Shown: positions 8,151-17,069 of the stretch, piece by piece
How positions within the stretch are numbered: the stretch's first letter is position 1
Layout of the letters: each line of letters starts with the position of its first letter
NCBI GenBank assembly: GCA_947494825.1
Contig: CANLWN010000009.1
Coordinates: 18,107 to 82,106, forward strand
Origin: an uncultured Flavobacteriaceae bacterium
GTDB lineage: Bacteria; Bacteroidota; Bacteroidia; Flavobacteriales; Flavobacteriaceae
Length of the DNA stretch: 64,000 nt
Direction: 5' to 3'
The notes under the pieces: model-generated
Told to the model about the DNA's origin: nothing
Databases searched by the model: none
The model's input: the letters and a program-made list of their open reading frames with translations, nothing else
Program-made: the position numbers and the translations under genes

Positions 8151-9176
8151 CTAGGACCGATGCTTGGCGTAATGCCTCCATTTTTCAATACAACTGGCCA
8201 TATCCTCAGGCAAATCGGAGTTAAATCGCATGGGTTCCCCGGTAGCCGGATGAATAAAACCCAGGGTTTTGGCATGTAGGGCCTGCCTGGGCAATATTTT
8301 AAAGGCATTTTCCACAAACTGTCGGTATTTGGTGAAGGTAGTGCCCTTGAGAATCTTGTCGCCCCCATAGCGCGCGTCGTTAAACAGGGTATGTCCAATA
8401 TATTTAAGATGCACCCGTATTTGATGTGTCCTTCCGGTTTCCAGGCGGCAGGAAACTAAGGTAACATAGCCCAGGCGCTCCAGGACCTTATAGTGGGTCA
8501 CGGCCTCCTTTCCGTGGTCTCCTTCCGGAAAGACCTGCATTTGCAAGCGGTTTTTTGGGTTGCGATCTATATGGCCTGTAATCGTACCGCTATCCTGTTG
8601 CACATCGCCCCAGACCAAAGCGATGTACTCCCGCTCCGTGGTCTTGTCAAAAAACTGTTTGGCCAAATGGGTCATGGCCGTTTCTGTTTTCGCTATTACC
8701 AAAAGTCCGGACGTATCCTTATCTATCCGATGTACCAAACCCGGTCTTTCGTTCTGATTGGCCGGTAGATGATCTATGTGGTACAATAGGGCATTGATCA
8801 AGGTCCCGGAATAATTGCCATGTCCTGGATGTACCACCATACCGGCAGGCTTGTTCACTACCAGGAGACTATCATCCTCATACACAGTATCCAAAGGGAT
8901 TTCCTCAGGGGTCAAAAGAAACTCATAAGGTGGATGTTCAAACATCACTTTTACCTCATCCCCGGCCTTCACCCGATAATTCTGCTTCACCTCGGCATCG
9001 TTTACCCAGATATGTCCATCCTTAGCTGCCTGTTGAATTTTGCTCCGTGTCGCATTTTCGATGAAGTTCATTAAAAACTTATCCACCCGCAGCGGTTCCT
9101 GGCCTGGTGAGGCAACGAACTTGTGGTGCTCAAAGAGCTCGTCCTCCCGGGGTCCCGGTTGTTCCTTTGGTTCCAT
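8151..9176 (-). CDS. rluD: RluD-type ribosomal large subunit pseudouridine synthase
   Basis: A 341-residue RluA-family pseudouridine synthase. An N-terminal S4 RNA-binding domain (about 25-90, LRVDKFLMNFIENATRSKIQ) precedes the catalytic domain. The catalytic Asp is in the family signature HRIDKDTSGLLVIAKT; ETGRTHQIRVH is the second conserved motif. RluD in E. coli modifies helix 69 of 23S rRNA; that this is the RluD rather than RluA/RluC paralogue is inferred from the S4 domain and length. It follows a PASTA gene by two bases, so the two are almost certainly co-transcribed. Confidence 0.88.
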   Translation of the reverse strand: MEPKEQPGPREDELFEHHKFVASPGQEPLRVDKFLMNFIENATRSKIQQAAKDGHIWVNDAEVKQNYRVKAGDEVKVMFEHPPYEFLLTPEEIPLDTVYEDDSLLVVNKPAGMVVHPGHGNYSGTLINALLYHIDHLPANQNERPGLVHRIDKDTSGLLVIAKTETAMTHLAKQFFDKTTEREYIALVWGDVQQDSGTITGHIDRNPKNRLQMQVFPEGDHGKEAVTHYKVLERLGYVTLVSCRLETGRTHQIRVHLKYIGHTLFNDARYGGDKILKGTTFTKYRQFVENAFKILPRQALHAKTLGFIHPATGEPMRFNSDLPEDMASCIEKWRHYAKHRS

Positions 9177-9178
9177 GG

Positions 9179-9769
9179 TTATTGGGAATCGGCCTTTACC
9201 TGCGCCCTGCCCGGAATCTTACCATTTCCACAGATCAGCTCAATTTTTGAAGTTTTGGGCAGCTTGTCCCCAGGGGAAACATTCTTCCCTTTGTGCTTTA
9301 TATAGTAGACCATATCCTTGCCCAATTCATCCACATAGGTGATCCGTTGCACGTCAAGGCCCACTGCCCGCAACATGGAAGCGGCATTGCGCTGAGTGAC
9401 CTGTATTATTTTTGGGATCGTCACCTTTTTGTAACCGGAGGGATTGACCGTGAAATAGATTTTCCTGTTCTGCTTTACCTTATTCCCGGCCGCAGGATTT
9501 TGTTCAATGATGGAAAACCTGGGGTAATTGGGATCGTAATTGGCAGAATCCAAAATGGCGTACCGCAATCCGGCATTTTCCACGGCGCTGCGCATATCCA
9601 TGACAGACATCTTGGAAAAGTCCGGGACCTCCACGAATTCCCCGTGGTTCGTAGATTTTTTTAACCATTGCAATACCAAAAAAACAAGGATTATGGTAAC
9701 CAGCAAGGCAAGCCCCAATTGAATTAGAAAAATTTTGCTCCTTAAAAAGTTAATAAAACTCCTCATCAT
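9179..9769 (-). CDS. PASTA-domain membrane protein
   Basis: About 196 residues counted from MMRSFINFLR. One transmembrane helix (FLIQLGLALLVTIILVFLVL) near the N-terminus is followed by two to three PASTA repeats (VEVPDFSKMSVMDMR..., VTIPKIIQVTQRNAASML..., VSPGDKLPKTSKIELICGNG). PASTA domains bind peptidoglycan fragments or the peptidoglycan precursor in other bacteria; here there is no kinase or transpeptidase domain. The pairing with RluD and, divergently, with ddl is a recurring flavobacterial arrangement, which hints at a cell-wall role. The frame is open 14 codons further upstream to 9811, but MMRSF is the likelier start. Confidence 0.85.
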   Translation of the reverse strand: MMRSFINFLRSKIFLIQLGLALLVTIILVFLVLQWLKKSTNHGEFVEVPDFSKMSVMDMRSAVENAGLRYAILDSANYDPNYPRFSIIEQNPAAGNKVKQNRKIYFTVNPSGYKKVTIPKIIQVTQRNAASMLRAVGLDVQRITYVDELGKDMVYYIKHKGKNVSPGDKLPKTSKIELICGNGKIPGRAQVKADSQ

Positions 9770-9951
9770 CTTTTGATTATCCGGACAAATATATGAAATG
9801 AGCCATAACAAATAGTTGCCTTCCTAATGAAATGTCACTTTCCAAATTGCATCGCCGATTAAAAAAATAACATCTCCGCGAAGGAAACCCGATGCTTTTT
9901 CTTTACTTTGAAATCGCGATCGTCAATTTAAAGCATTAGTTCGTGAGCAAC

Positions 9952-10935
9952 ATGAAAAAAAACATAGCCATTATCATGGGTGGTTATTCCAGTGAGTATC
10001 AGATATCGCTTAAAAGCGGTTCGGTGGTGCACCAATATCTGGACCACTCAAAATTCAATACCTACCCCATCCATATCTTTAAGGATAAATGGGTATATGT
10101 GGATGATAATGACAAGGAATATCCCGTAAACCGACATGATTTTTCGGTGCAACGGGGCGAAGAAGTGCTGGTGTTCGATTGCGTATTCAACGCTATTCAT
10201 GGTTCTCCAGGGGAGGATGGCTTTATGCAGGCCTATTTTGAACTCCTTCAGATTCCGCAGACCTCTTGTGGCAACTACCAGGCCGCCCTTACTTTTAACA
10301 AGCGGGATCTTTTAAGTGTCCTGAGGCCCTATGGCATAAAATCGGCAACCTCCTATTACTTAAACCAGGGCGACCCGGTTGATCCACAGGCAATCGTTAA
10401 GCAGGTAGGGCTTCCGTGTTTCGTAAAGGCCAACAAAGCGGGAAGCAGCTTTGGCATTACCAAGGTATATGAACAAAAAGAGTTGTTGCCCGCCATTGAC
10501 CGGGCCTATAAAGAGGATGATGAGATCATTATTGAAGCTTTCCTGGACGGGACCGAAGTTTCCGTAGGGGTCATAAAGTATAAGGGGGAGACCAAGGTCC
10601 TTCCCATAACCGAAATCGTAAGTGAAAACGATTTTTTTGATTTCGAAGCGAAGTATCAGGGCAAGTCGCAGGAAATTACGCCGGCCAGAATTACCCCTAT
10701 ACAGCGAAAAAAGGTGGCCCAGGTAGCCCAACGCGCTTATGATATCCTGAAAATGAGCGGTTATTCAAGAAGTGAGTTCATCTTTGTGGGCGATGAACCC
10801 TATATGCTGGAAATGAACACAACACCAGGACTTACCGCCGAAAGTATTTTGCCAGAGCAGGCCAGAGTGGCCGGTATTGGTCTTTCCGAACTGTTTGAAA
10901 GCGCCATAGATGAAGCTTTAAGGGAAATTAAGTAA
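9952..10935 (+). CDS. ddl: D-alanine--D-alanine ligase
   Basis: An ATP-grasp enzyme making D-Ala-D-Ala for peptidoglycan stem peptides. Landmarks: N-terminal IAIIMGGYSSEYQISLKSG, FNAIHGSPGEDG, PCFVKANKAGSSFGITKV (ATP-grasp lysine and glycine loop), EAFLDGTEVSVGV, and the Mg-binding EMNTTPGLTAES. With the ATG at 9952 it has 327 residues; a GTG at 9943 would add three. Relatives begin MKKNIAIIMGG, so I chose the ATG. coaD follows after 27 bp and is probably co-transcribed. Confidence 0.96.
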   Translation: MKKNIAIIMGGYSSEYQISLKSGSVVHQYLDHSKFNTYPIHIFKDKWVYVDDNDKEYPVNRHDFSVQRGEEVLVFDCVFNAIHGSPGEDGFMQAYFELLQIPQTSCGNYQAALTFNKRDLLSVLRPYGIKSATSYYLNQGDPVDPQAIVKQVGLPCFVKANKAGSSFGITKVYEQKELLPAIDRAYKEDDEIIIEAFLDGTEVSVGVIKYKGETKVLPITEIVSENDFFDFEAKYQGKSQEITPARITPIQRKKVAQVAQRAYDILKMSGYSRSEFIFVGDEPYMLEMNTTPGLTAESILPEQARVAGIGLSELFESAIDEALREIK

Positions 10936-10962
10936 CTTTAACAACGACTATATACCGAACGC

Positions 10963-11418
10963 ATGAGACGCGCCATTTTTCCAGGTTCCTTCGATCCACT
11001 TACCCTTGGGCATTACGACATTATTTTAAGAGGCATTACCTTGTTCGACGAGCTGATCATAGCCATTGGAGTCAATGCCGAAAAAAAATACATGTTCCCC
11101 CTGGAAAAACGCAAACAATTTGTGAGCGAGGCCTTTAAAAATGAGCCCAAAATCAAGGTAATGACCTATGAGGGCCTTACCGTGGATTTTTGTAAGAAGA
11201 ACGAGGCGAGGTTTATTCTAAGGGGATTGCGCAATCCGGGCGATTTTGAGTTTGAGAAGGCCATTGCCCATACCAATCGGAAACTTTCTGAAATTGAAAC
11301 GGTTTTTCTGTTGACTTCCTCCGGAAAATCGTATATAAGCTCCTCAATCGTACGGGATGTCATCAGAAATGGCGGAGACTACACTGGCCTGGTGCCAGAA
11401 ACCGTTAGAATTGGCTAG
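10963..11418 (+). CDS. coaD: phosphopantetheine adenylyltransferase
   Basis: A 151-residue enzyme of coenzyme A synthesis, transferring AMP from ATP to 4'-phosphopantetheine to form dephospho-CoA. The nucleotidyltransferase signature is complete: FPGSFDPLTLGH with the TLGH variant of the HxGH motif, then RGLRNPGDFEFE and the C-terminal SSGKSYISSSIVRDV (ISSS(I/L)VR motif). The length is normal for CoaD. It lies 27 bp after ddl. Confidence 0.96.
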   Translation: MRRAIFPGSFDPLTLGHYDIILRGITLFDELIIAIGVNAEKKYMFPLEKRKQFVSEAFKNEPKIKVMTYEGLTVDFCKKNEARFILRGLRNPGDFEFEKAIAHTNRKLSEIETVFLLTSSGKSYISSSIVRDVIRNGGDYTGLVPETVRIG

Positions 11419-11490
11419 GTCCGGTGCATTGGGATATTGGCATTAGGACCTTATTTTTCCTTCAAATTCACCGTAAACAGTAAAAATTGT

Positions 11491-11520
11491 TTGTTTTTTG
11501 TAAGATAATACCTACATTTA
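11491..11520 (+). promoter_or_regulatory. candidate promoter for the PAS histidine kinase
   Basis: TTG (11491-11493), 19-bp spacer, TACATTTA (11513-11520), one base from the TAnnTTTG consensus. It would give a leader of about 75 to 115 bases depending on which start codon is used. Confidence 0.4.
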
Positions 11521-11599
11521 TATGCGGTATTATAGCACTGCCTATGGTTTTATGCACTGACACAACTAGTTTGATGCCGTTCACAACAAAGTCTTATAT

Positions 11600-14257
11600 A
11601 TGTTGAGAAATCACTTTACATTAGTAGGAAATTTCGACAATATGCTGCGTGAGACTAAAATATCCCCCTCTACTTATTTAATAAAGCAGTTGCCAGAGGC
11701 TACCGCTTTTGTAGATAAAAAGTTGCGGGTGGTGTATGCCTCGGACAAGTGGGTAAACGATTTTGAGTTTACCGGCGGCGAGGTCATAGGAAAAACCTTG
11801 CAGCAGCTTTTCGGAACGGTAAGTAAAGAATGGAAGCAGGTCTTGGATAATTGCCTCATGGGAGAGGCCAAGGAGGTAGGGATCGAGCGTTATTACGATA
11901 GTGACAAAAACGAAAAATGGTTCGAATGGACCAACATACCCTGGTACGATGACAAGGAGAACGTTATCGGTATCATTATACAAACTTCGGATATTACCCA
12001 ACGGGTCCTCAACGAGATAAAACTGGAAAAGCTGGAGATCCTCCTTGAGGACAAGTCAGAAATTGCCAAAATAGGAAGCTGGGAATACGATGCCGTAAGG
12101 GATAGTCTGTACTGGTGCGATATGACCAAAGCCATTCATGGTGTTCCCTTGGGTTATGTTCCCAGTTTGGAGACCGGTATAGAGTTTTACAAGGAAGGAT
12201 ATAACAGGAATACCATTGCCATGGCCGTGGACAACGCCATGACCAAAGGCGCCGCCTGGAGCGAAAAACTGCAATTAACGACGGCCAAGGGTAAGGAAAT
12301 ATGGGTCATGGCCGCCGGTAAGCCCATTTTTAAGAAAAACAAATTTCTGGGTCTTATCGGCACCTTTCAGGATATTACCGAAGAAGTGGAAGCCCAGATA
12401 AAAAAGGAAGAAAAAGACCGGATTGTACGGAGTATTTTTAATTCCTCCTACCAATTCACCGGAATATTGGATCCGGACGGGACCTTCCTGGAAATAAATG
12501 AGACAGCTCTTAAATTTGCCGATCTTAAGGCCGAAGACGTTATCAATAAAAAATTCTGGGATGCCTACTGGTGGCCTGTTCCAGATTTGGTAAAGGCCGG
12601 TCTTAAACAAGTGGTGAAAGCTGCTTCGGAAGGCGAGTTTATGCGAAGTGAAATTGTCGTTTTCGACAAGAACAAGGAGTCCGTTCCCGTTGACTTCAGC
12701 TTAAAACCTATATATGATCAGCACGGCAAAGTCGTATCCCTACTAGCCGAAGGGCGGATGATCAAGGAGATGGTGGTGGCCCGGGAAAAACTAAAGCAGA
12801 GCGAAAAAAAATTCAGGGCCCTGTACGAACTCTCTCCAGTTTCCTATGTTCTGAACGATCTTGAAACCGGGGAAATTTTGGATTTCAATTCGGCTTTTGC
12901 GGAAAAAACAGGCTATACCAAAGAAGATATCGCCCAAATAAAGTACAAGGACATAATTCCGGACACCCATAAGAAGGTGCATAAGGACATCATGCAACAG
13001 CTCAAAAAAATCAGCGTTGTAGGTCCTATCGAAAAAGAATACCTCAAGAAGGACGGTACTACATACACCGTTTTGGTCAACAAATCGATATTGGTAAGCA
13101 AAAAGGGGCGAAAATTGGTTTGGACCAGTGCACAGGATATTTCCGAAGCAAAAAGGAAGGAATTACAAATACTGGAAGAACGGAAGTTGTTGAAAACCTT
13201 GATCGATAACCTACCGCTAAACGTATTCATTAAGGACAGGGATTCCAAAAAGGTCCTGGTAAACAAATCCGAAATCCAATTTTGCGGGGTCTCCAATGAA
13301 AATGAGATCATAGGAAAGGATGATTTTGATTTCTTCGATAAAGAAACGGCCCAAAGTTCCAGGGAGGAAGATTTGAGGGTCATGGATTCCTTTGAGCCCA
13401 TGATCGGTAAGGAAACCATCAATATAAAGAAAGATGGCACCTTAACCACCTTTTTAACGTCCAAGATCCCGCTTAAGGGGATAGACGGTGAAGTCTCCGG
13501 CCTGGTAGGCATAAGTCTGGATATCTCCGACCTAAAGCAAAAAGAAGAGGAATTGCGGGGCTTGATCAATGTAACCTCCCTCCAGAACAAAAAGTTGATC
13601 AATTTTGCGCACATCGTCTCCCATAATCTAAGGTCGCATACCGCAAATTTCTCCATGCTGTTGGAGTTTTTGATCGATGAAAAGGACGAACAGGAAAAGA
13701 AAAAAATCGTGGATATGCTTATTACGGCCTCGGACAACCTATTGGAAACCTTGGATAACCTCAACGAGGTCGTCGCCATAAACATCAATACCAATCTGGA
13801 GAAAAAACCGGTGCGTTTAAATGAGAAAATAGCCGCCGTTGAGGAAAACCTGATGGCTTTCCTAAAAAACCACAATGCCACCATTATCAACGAAGTTCCC
13901 GATGATACCTTTATCAACGTGGTACCTATCTACGCTGACAGTATCTTGATGAACTTTATCACCAATGCCGTAAAATATAGGGATCCCGAACGAGACCCAG
14001 TTATCAAGCTTAGTGCAAAAAGCCAAAACGGGCATACCGTACTCAGCATAGCGGACAATGGTGTGGGCATAGACCTAAAGAAAAACGGGGACAAATTATT
14101 TGGTATGTACAAGACCTTTCACGACAATTCGGATGCCCGGGGTATAGGGCTGTACATTACCAAGAATCAGATCGAATCCATGAACGGGAAAATAATAACA
14201 TGCAGTGAAGTTGGAAAGGGAACTACATTTAATATATATTTTAATGAGAAAAATTAA
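11600..14257 (+). CDS. multi-PAS sensor histidine kinase
   Basis: An 885-residue cytoplasmic kinase without membrane segments. About five PAS/PAC units occupy residues 25-650 (PAC-type endings such as IIQTSDITQRVLNE, LIGTFQDITEEVE, LVWTSAQDISEAK, GISLDISDLKQKE). Then comes a phosphoacceptor helix with FAHIVSHNLRSH (His about 675) and an ATPase domain with N box NFITNAVKYR, G1 DNGVGID and G2 ARGIGLYITK. The HNLRSH type of dimerisation motif is common in Bacteroidota PAS kinases. The gene overlaps the following receiver gene by 14 bp, so that receiver is its likely partner. An internal ATG at 11642 is an equally good start. The signal sensed cannot be deduced. Confidence 0.88.
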   Translation: MLRNHFTLVGNFDNMLRETKISPSTYLIKQLPEATAFVDKKLRVVYASDKWVNDFEFTGGEVIGKTLQQLFGTVSKEWKQVLDNCLMGEAKEVGIERYYDSDKNEKWFEWTNIPWYDDKENVIGIIIQTSDITQRVLNEIKLEKLEILLEDKSEIAKIGSWEYDAVRDSLYWCDMTKAIHGVPLGYVPSLETGIEFYKEGYNRNTIAMAVDNAMTKGAAWSEKLQLTTAKGKEIWVMAAGKPIFKKNKFLGLIGTFQDITEEVEAQIKKEEKDRIVRSIFNSSYQFTGILDPDGTFLEINETALKFADLKAEDVINKKFWDAYWWPVPDLVKAGLKQVVKAASEGEFMRSEIVVFDKNKESVPVDFSLKPIYDQHGKVVSLLAEGRMIKEMVVAREKLKQSEKKFRALYELSPVSYVLNDLETGEILDFNSAFAEKTGYTKEDIAQIKYKDIIPDTHKKVHKDIMQQLKKISVVGPIEKEYLKKDGTTYTVLVNKSILVSKKGRKLVWTSAQDISEAKRKELQILEERKLLKTLIDNLPLNVFIKDRDSKKVLVNKSEIQFCGVSNENEIIGKDDFDFFDKETAQSSREEDLRVMDSFEPMIGKETINIKKDGTLTTFLTSKIPLKGIDGEVSGLVGISLDISDLKQKEEELRGLINVTSLQNKKLINFAHIVSHNLRSHTANFSMLLEFLIDEKDEQEKKKIVDMLITASDNLLETLDNLNEVVAININTNLEKKPVRLNEKIAAVEENLMAFLKNHNATIINEVPDDTFINVVPIYADSILMNFITNAVKYRDPERDPVIKLSAKSQNGHTVLSIADNGVGIDLKKNGDKLFGMYKTFHDNSDARGIGLYITKNQIESMNGKIITCSEVGKGTTFNIYFNEKN

Positions 14258-14648
14258 CTCGATCTTTGTTATCGACGATGACCCCATTACCGTTTTCGGA
14301 TTTAAAAAATTGCTCGCATCCTTGGATTTATGCGATGATATAAAGACCTACGGAAATGGAAAGTTGGCCTTGGACGCCATTAAAGATATCCTAAATACCA
14401 CGGAAGATCTCCCTGAAGTGATTTTTTTGGATATCAACATGCCCATTATGGACGGCTGGCAGTTTTTGGAAGAGTTTATAGCCCTCCCCATTGCACAGAA
14501 GGTCCGGGTAAATGTAATTACCTCCTCCATAGACCGGGTAGATTATGAAAAATCGGAAATGTTCAAATCCAAGACCCACCATCTTATAGAATATAACAAC
14601 AAACCCATCCGAAAAAGGGAAATTGAAGAGATAACCAAAGTGGCCTAG
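14244..14648 (+). CDS. single-domain response regulator
   Basis: A 134-residue receiver domain with no output domain. Acidic pocket IDDDP at residues 9-13, phosphoacceptor Asp63 in VIFLDINMPIMDGW, conserved Thr/Ser in VNVITSSID, and Lys in NNKPIRKREI. The start codon lies inside the last codons of the upstream kinase (14-bp overlap), which implies translational coupling. Relatives act through protein-protein contact or phosphorelay. The frame is open 13 codons upstream, but those overlap the kinase further and lack receiver similarity. Confidence 0.9.
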   Translation: MRKINSIFVIDDDPITVFGFKKLLASLDLCDDIKTYGNGKLALDAIKDILNTTEDLPEVIFLDINMPIMDGWQFLEEFIALPIAQKVRVNVITSSIDRVDYEKSEMFKSKTHHLIEYNNKPIRKREIEEITKVA

Positions 14649-14706
14649 TCCCCAACCTTAATTTTGCTTAATTTTGTCCGTAGTTTGAACGCAAATATTC
14701 AGACCT

Positions 14707-16458
14707 ATGAGACTTTTTTTGGGTATAGCCCTTTTATGGTTATGTGTGTCATGTGAAACCATACAGGAGGATAAGGTAGCCGAGTTTCCCACCCCTTTTG
14801 AAACCTCCAAGGGCCTGGAATCTGCCACCTACCTGCAAGTAATCGATTTCTACATACAGCTTGCCAAGGAATTCCCGGAAATCAATATCCAAACTATCGG
14901 GGAGACCGATAGCGGGCTGCCATTGCACGTGGTAACCTACAATCGGGATAGCGATTTTAATTTTCAAAAAATTGGCGCGGATAAGGCTATTGTTCTGATC
15001 AACAATGGCATACATCCTGGAGAAAGCGATGGTATAGACGCCACCATGCAACTTTACAGGGATTTGGCGCTTAAAAAAATAACCCCTCCAAAAAACACTG
15101 TTTTGGTGACCATAGCGGTCTACAATGTGGGTGGAGCACTGAACAGGAATACCAGCACAAGGGCCAACCAGAACGGACCAAAAGCATACGGTTTTAGGGG
15201 GAATGCCTTGAATTATGACCTAAACAGGGATTTTATAAAGGCCGATACCAAAAACGCCAGGACCTTTGCCTCCATTTTCCATTTGGTAAAACCGGATATC
15301 TTTGTGGACAATCATGTAAGCAATGGGGCCGACTATCAATATACGTTGACCCACCTCTTTACACAGCACAATAAATTGGGTGGTGCCCTCGGGTCCTACC
15401 TTCATAACGACATGATGCCGACCCTTGAAAAGTCCTTGGGCGAGGCCAACTGGGACATAACACCTTACGTGAACGTATTTAACAAGGTGCCGGAAGCCGG
15501 GTTTGATCAATTCATGGATCACCCTAGATACTCTACAGGGTACACCACCCTTTGGAATACTTTGGGACTTATGGTGGAAACCCATATGTTGAAACCCTAT
15601 GAACAAAGGGTACAGGGCACCTATGCACTATTGACCAAGGTTTTGGATATTGCGGAGTCCGACGTCAAAAAAATAAAGGAACTCCGTGAAAAGGCCAGTG
15701 CCGATAGGGCCCAGTGGAAAAACTATCCAGTGGCTTGGGCCTTGGACACCACAAAGGTTTCCAAACTTAGTTTTAAAGGATTTGAAGCCGACACCCTGAT
15801 CAGCGAGGTGACCGGGTTTCCACGGCTTAGATACCATCGGGACCAACCCTTTGTGAAAGAAGTGGCGTACCGCAATTACTATACCCCAAGTCATATGGTA
15901 CCAATTCCGGAGGCCTACATTATTCCCAAAGGATGGAATAAGGTAATGGACCTGTTAACCCTCAATGAGATACATTACGAAACCTTGGACAAGGATACCG
16001 TTCTTATGGTGGAAAGCTATCGCATATTGGAGTATGAGACCCAACGGAATGCCTATGAAGGCCACTATCCGCACTACAACACCAAAGTCTCCACTACTGT
16101 TAAAAATGTAGGGTTCGCTGCGGGTGACTACCTGGTTCCAACGGACCAGGCCGGAATCCGTTATCTCATGGAGACACTGGAACCCGAAGCGGTGGATTCA
16201 TTCTTTAATTGGAACTTTTTTGACACAATCTTACAACAAAAAGAGGGTTTTTCTCCCTATGTATTTGAGGATGACGCACTAAGGATTCTAAAAAGCAACG
16301 AAAAGTTACGGGAAGCGTTTTTGGCCAAAAAAGAGATGGACCCAACTTTTGCGGAGAATTGGTATGCACAACTCGATTGGGTATTTAAACGATCTAAATA
16401 CTACGAAGCCTCCCATTTGCAATATCCGGTCTACCGGATTGCACAAGGTACCCCTTAG
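14707..16458 (+). CDS. M14-family zinc carboxypeptidase, lipoprotein
   Basis: A 583-residue exported peptidase with a lipoprotein signal (WLCVSC, Cys16). The M14 zinc site is complete: His103 and Glu106 in GIHPGESDG, His203 in VDNHVSNG; the catalytic Glu is probably Glu291 in LMVETHML. The remaining C-terminal ~240 residues form an uncharacterised extension common to this flavobacterial subgroup. The likely role is trimming peptides, either nutrient peptides or cell-wall stem peptides. It stands alone, facing a Nudix gene on the other strand. Confidence 0.9.
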   Translation: MRLFLGIALLWLCVSCETIQEDKVAEFPTPFETSKGLESATYLQVIDFYIQLAKEFPEINIQTIGETDSGLPLHVVTYNRDSDFNFQKIGADKAIVLINNGIHPGESDGIDATMQLYRDLALKKITPPKNTVLVTIAVYNVGGALNRNTSTRANQNGPKAYGFRGNALNYDLNRDFIKADTKNARTFASIFHLVKPDIFVDNHVSNGADYQYTLTHLFTQHNKLGGALGSYLHNDMMPTLEKSLGEANWDITPYVNVFNKVPEAGFDQFMDHPRYSTGYTTLWNTLGLMVETHMLKPYEQRVQGTYALLTKVLDIAESDVKKIKELREKASADRAQWKNYPVAWALDTTKVSKLSFKGFEADTLISEVTGFPRLRYHRDQPFVKEVAYRNYYTPSHMVPIPEAYIIPKGWNKVMDLLTLNEIHYETLDKDTVLMVESYRILEYETQRNAYEGHYPHYNTKVSTTVKNVGFAAGDYLVPTDQAGIRYLMETLEPEAVDSFFNWNFFDTILQQKEGFSPYVFEDDALRILKSNEKLREAFLAKKEMDPTFAENWYAQLDWVFKRSKYYEASHLQYPVYRIAQGTP

Positions 16459-16474
16459 GGCTCCCGTAGGTGTG

Positions 16475-17062
16475 TTAGTCCTTAAAAAGAATTTTGATAT
16501 TGGTGTAGGAGTTGGCCAGCGCCTTTTGTATTTTCTTGGGGCCCTTCCACTTCACCTTTTCGATGCCCTCACTCTTTTGACCTGTTAAGGGCCCATCATA
16601 TGAAGTCTTCATGGCAAACCAATGCACTTCCTTTAGCTTGTATACACCGTTTCTTTTAAAGATATGGTACGTGGTCCTTAAAAAGTTCTCAATCTTTAGG
16701 CCCTTTACGCCGGTCTCCTCCTCTACCTCCCTCAAAGCGGCCTTTTCCAAGGTCTCGCCCTTGTCCAACTTGCCCTTGGGCAAATCCCACTTGTCATTTC
16801 TATAGATAAACAGCACCTTGCCCTTTTTATTGGTCACCACGCCCCCAGCCGCCACGACCAAGGGAATCTTTTTGGTGAATTTTTTTAGAATTTCCTCATT
16901 ATTCGGGTGATAAATATAGGCCTCGGTAAGCTTCTTTTTTGCCAAGGCGTCTATGGCATCATTGATAGCTTCACCGTTTAATAAGAAATACTTGCCGTTC
17001 GCCGTTTCCGATACTTTATTTGTTAAAATGAGGGGGGCTTCATTAACAAAAACTTTATACAT
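16475..17062 (-). CDS. Nudix hydrolase
   Basis: About 195 residues from MYKVFVNEAPL. The Nudix box is intact (pattern Gx5Ex7REUxEExGU, starting GKLDKGETLEKAALREVEEE and ending TGV) at about residues 115-137. An N-terminal ~75-residue domain of unknown role precedes it. The enzyme should cleave a nucleoside diphosphate linked to another moiety; the substrate is not evident. The chosen start lies 7 bp from the pyrE start on the opposite strand. Two further in-frame starts upstream (17071, 17095) would overlap pyrE and are less likely. Confidence 0.85.
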   Translation of the reverse strand: MYKVFVNEAPLILTNKVSETANGKYFLLNGEAINDAIDALAKKKLTEAYIYHPNNEEILKKFTKKIPLVVAAGGVVTNKKGKVLFIYRNDKWDLPKGKLDKGETLEKAALREVEEETGVKGLKIENFLRTTYHIFKRNGVYKLKEVHWFAMKTSYDGPLTGQKSEGIEKVKWKGPKKIQKALANSYTNIKILFKD

Positions 17063-17065
17063 TTG
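17058..17065 (+). promoter_or_regulatory. -7 element of pyrE, probable leaderless start
   Basis: TACATTTG matches TAnnTTTG exactly and ends four bases before the pyrE ATG, so transcription should start at or next to the ATG. It lies within the first codons of the opposing Nudix gene. The nearest upstream TTG (17030-17032) is at a rather long 25-bp spacing. Confidence 0.45.
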
Positions 17066-17069
17066 CGTC

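Noticed and set aside
12913..13917. A 334-codon minus-strand frame inside the PAS kinase gene
   Set aside because: Ser/Phe-rich antisense translation typical of AT-biased third positions; the kinase motifs are on the other strand.
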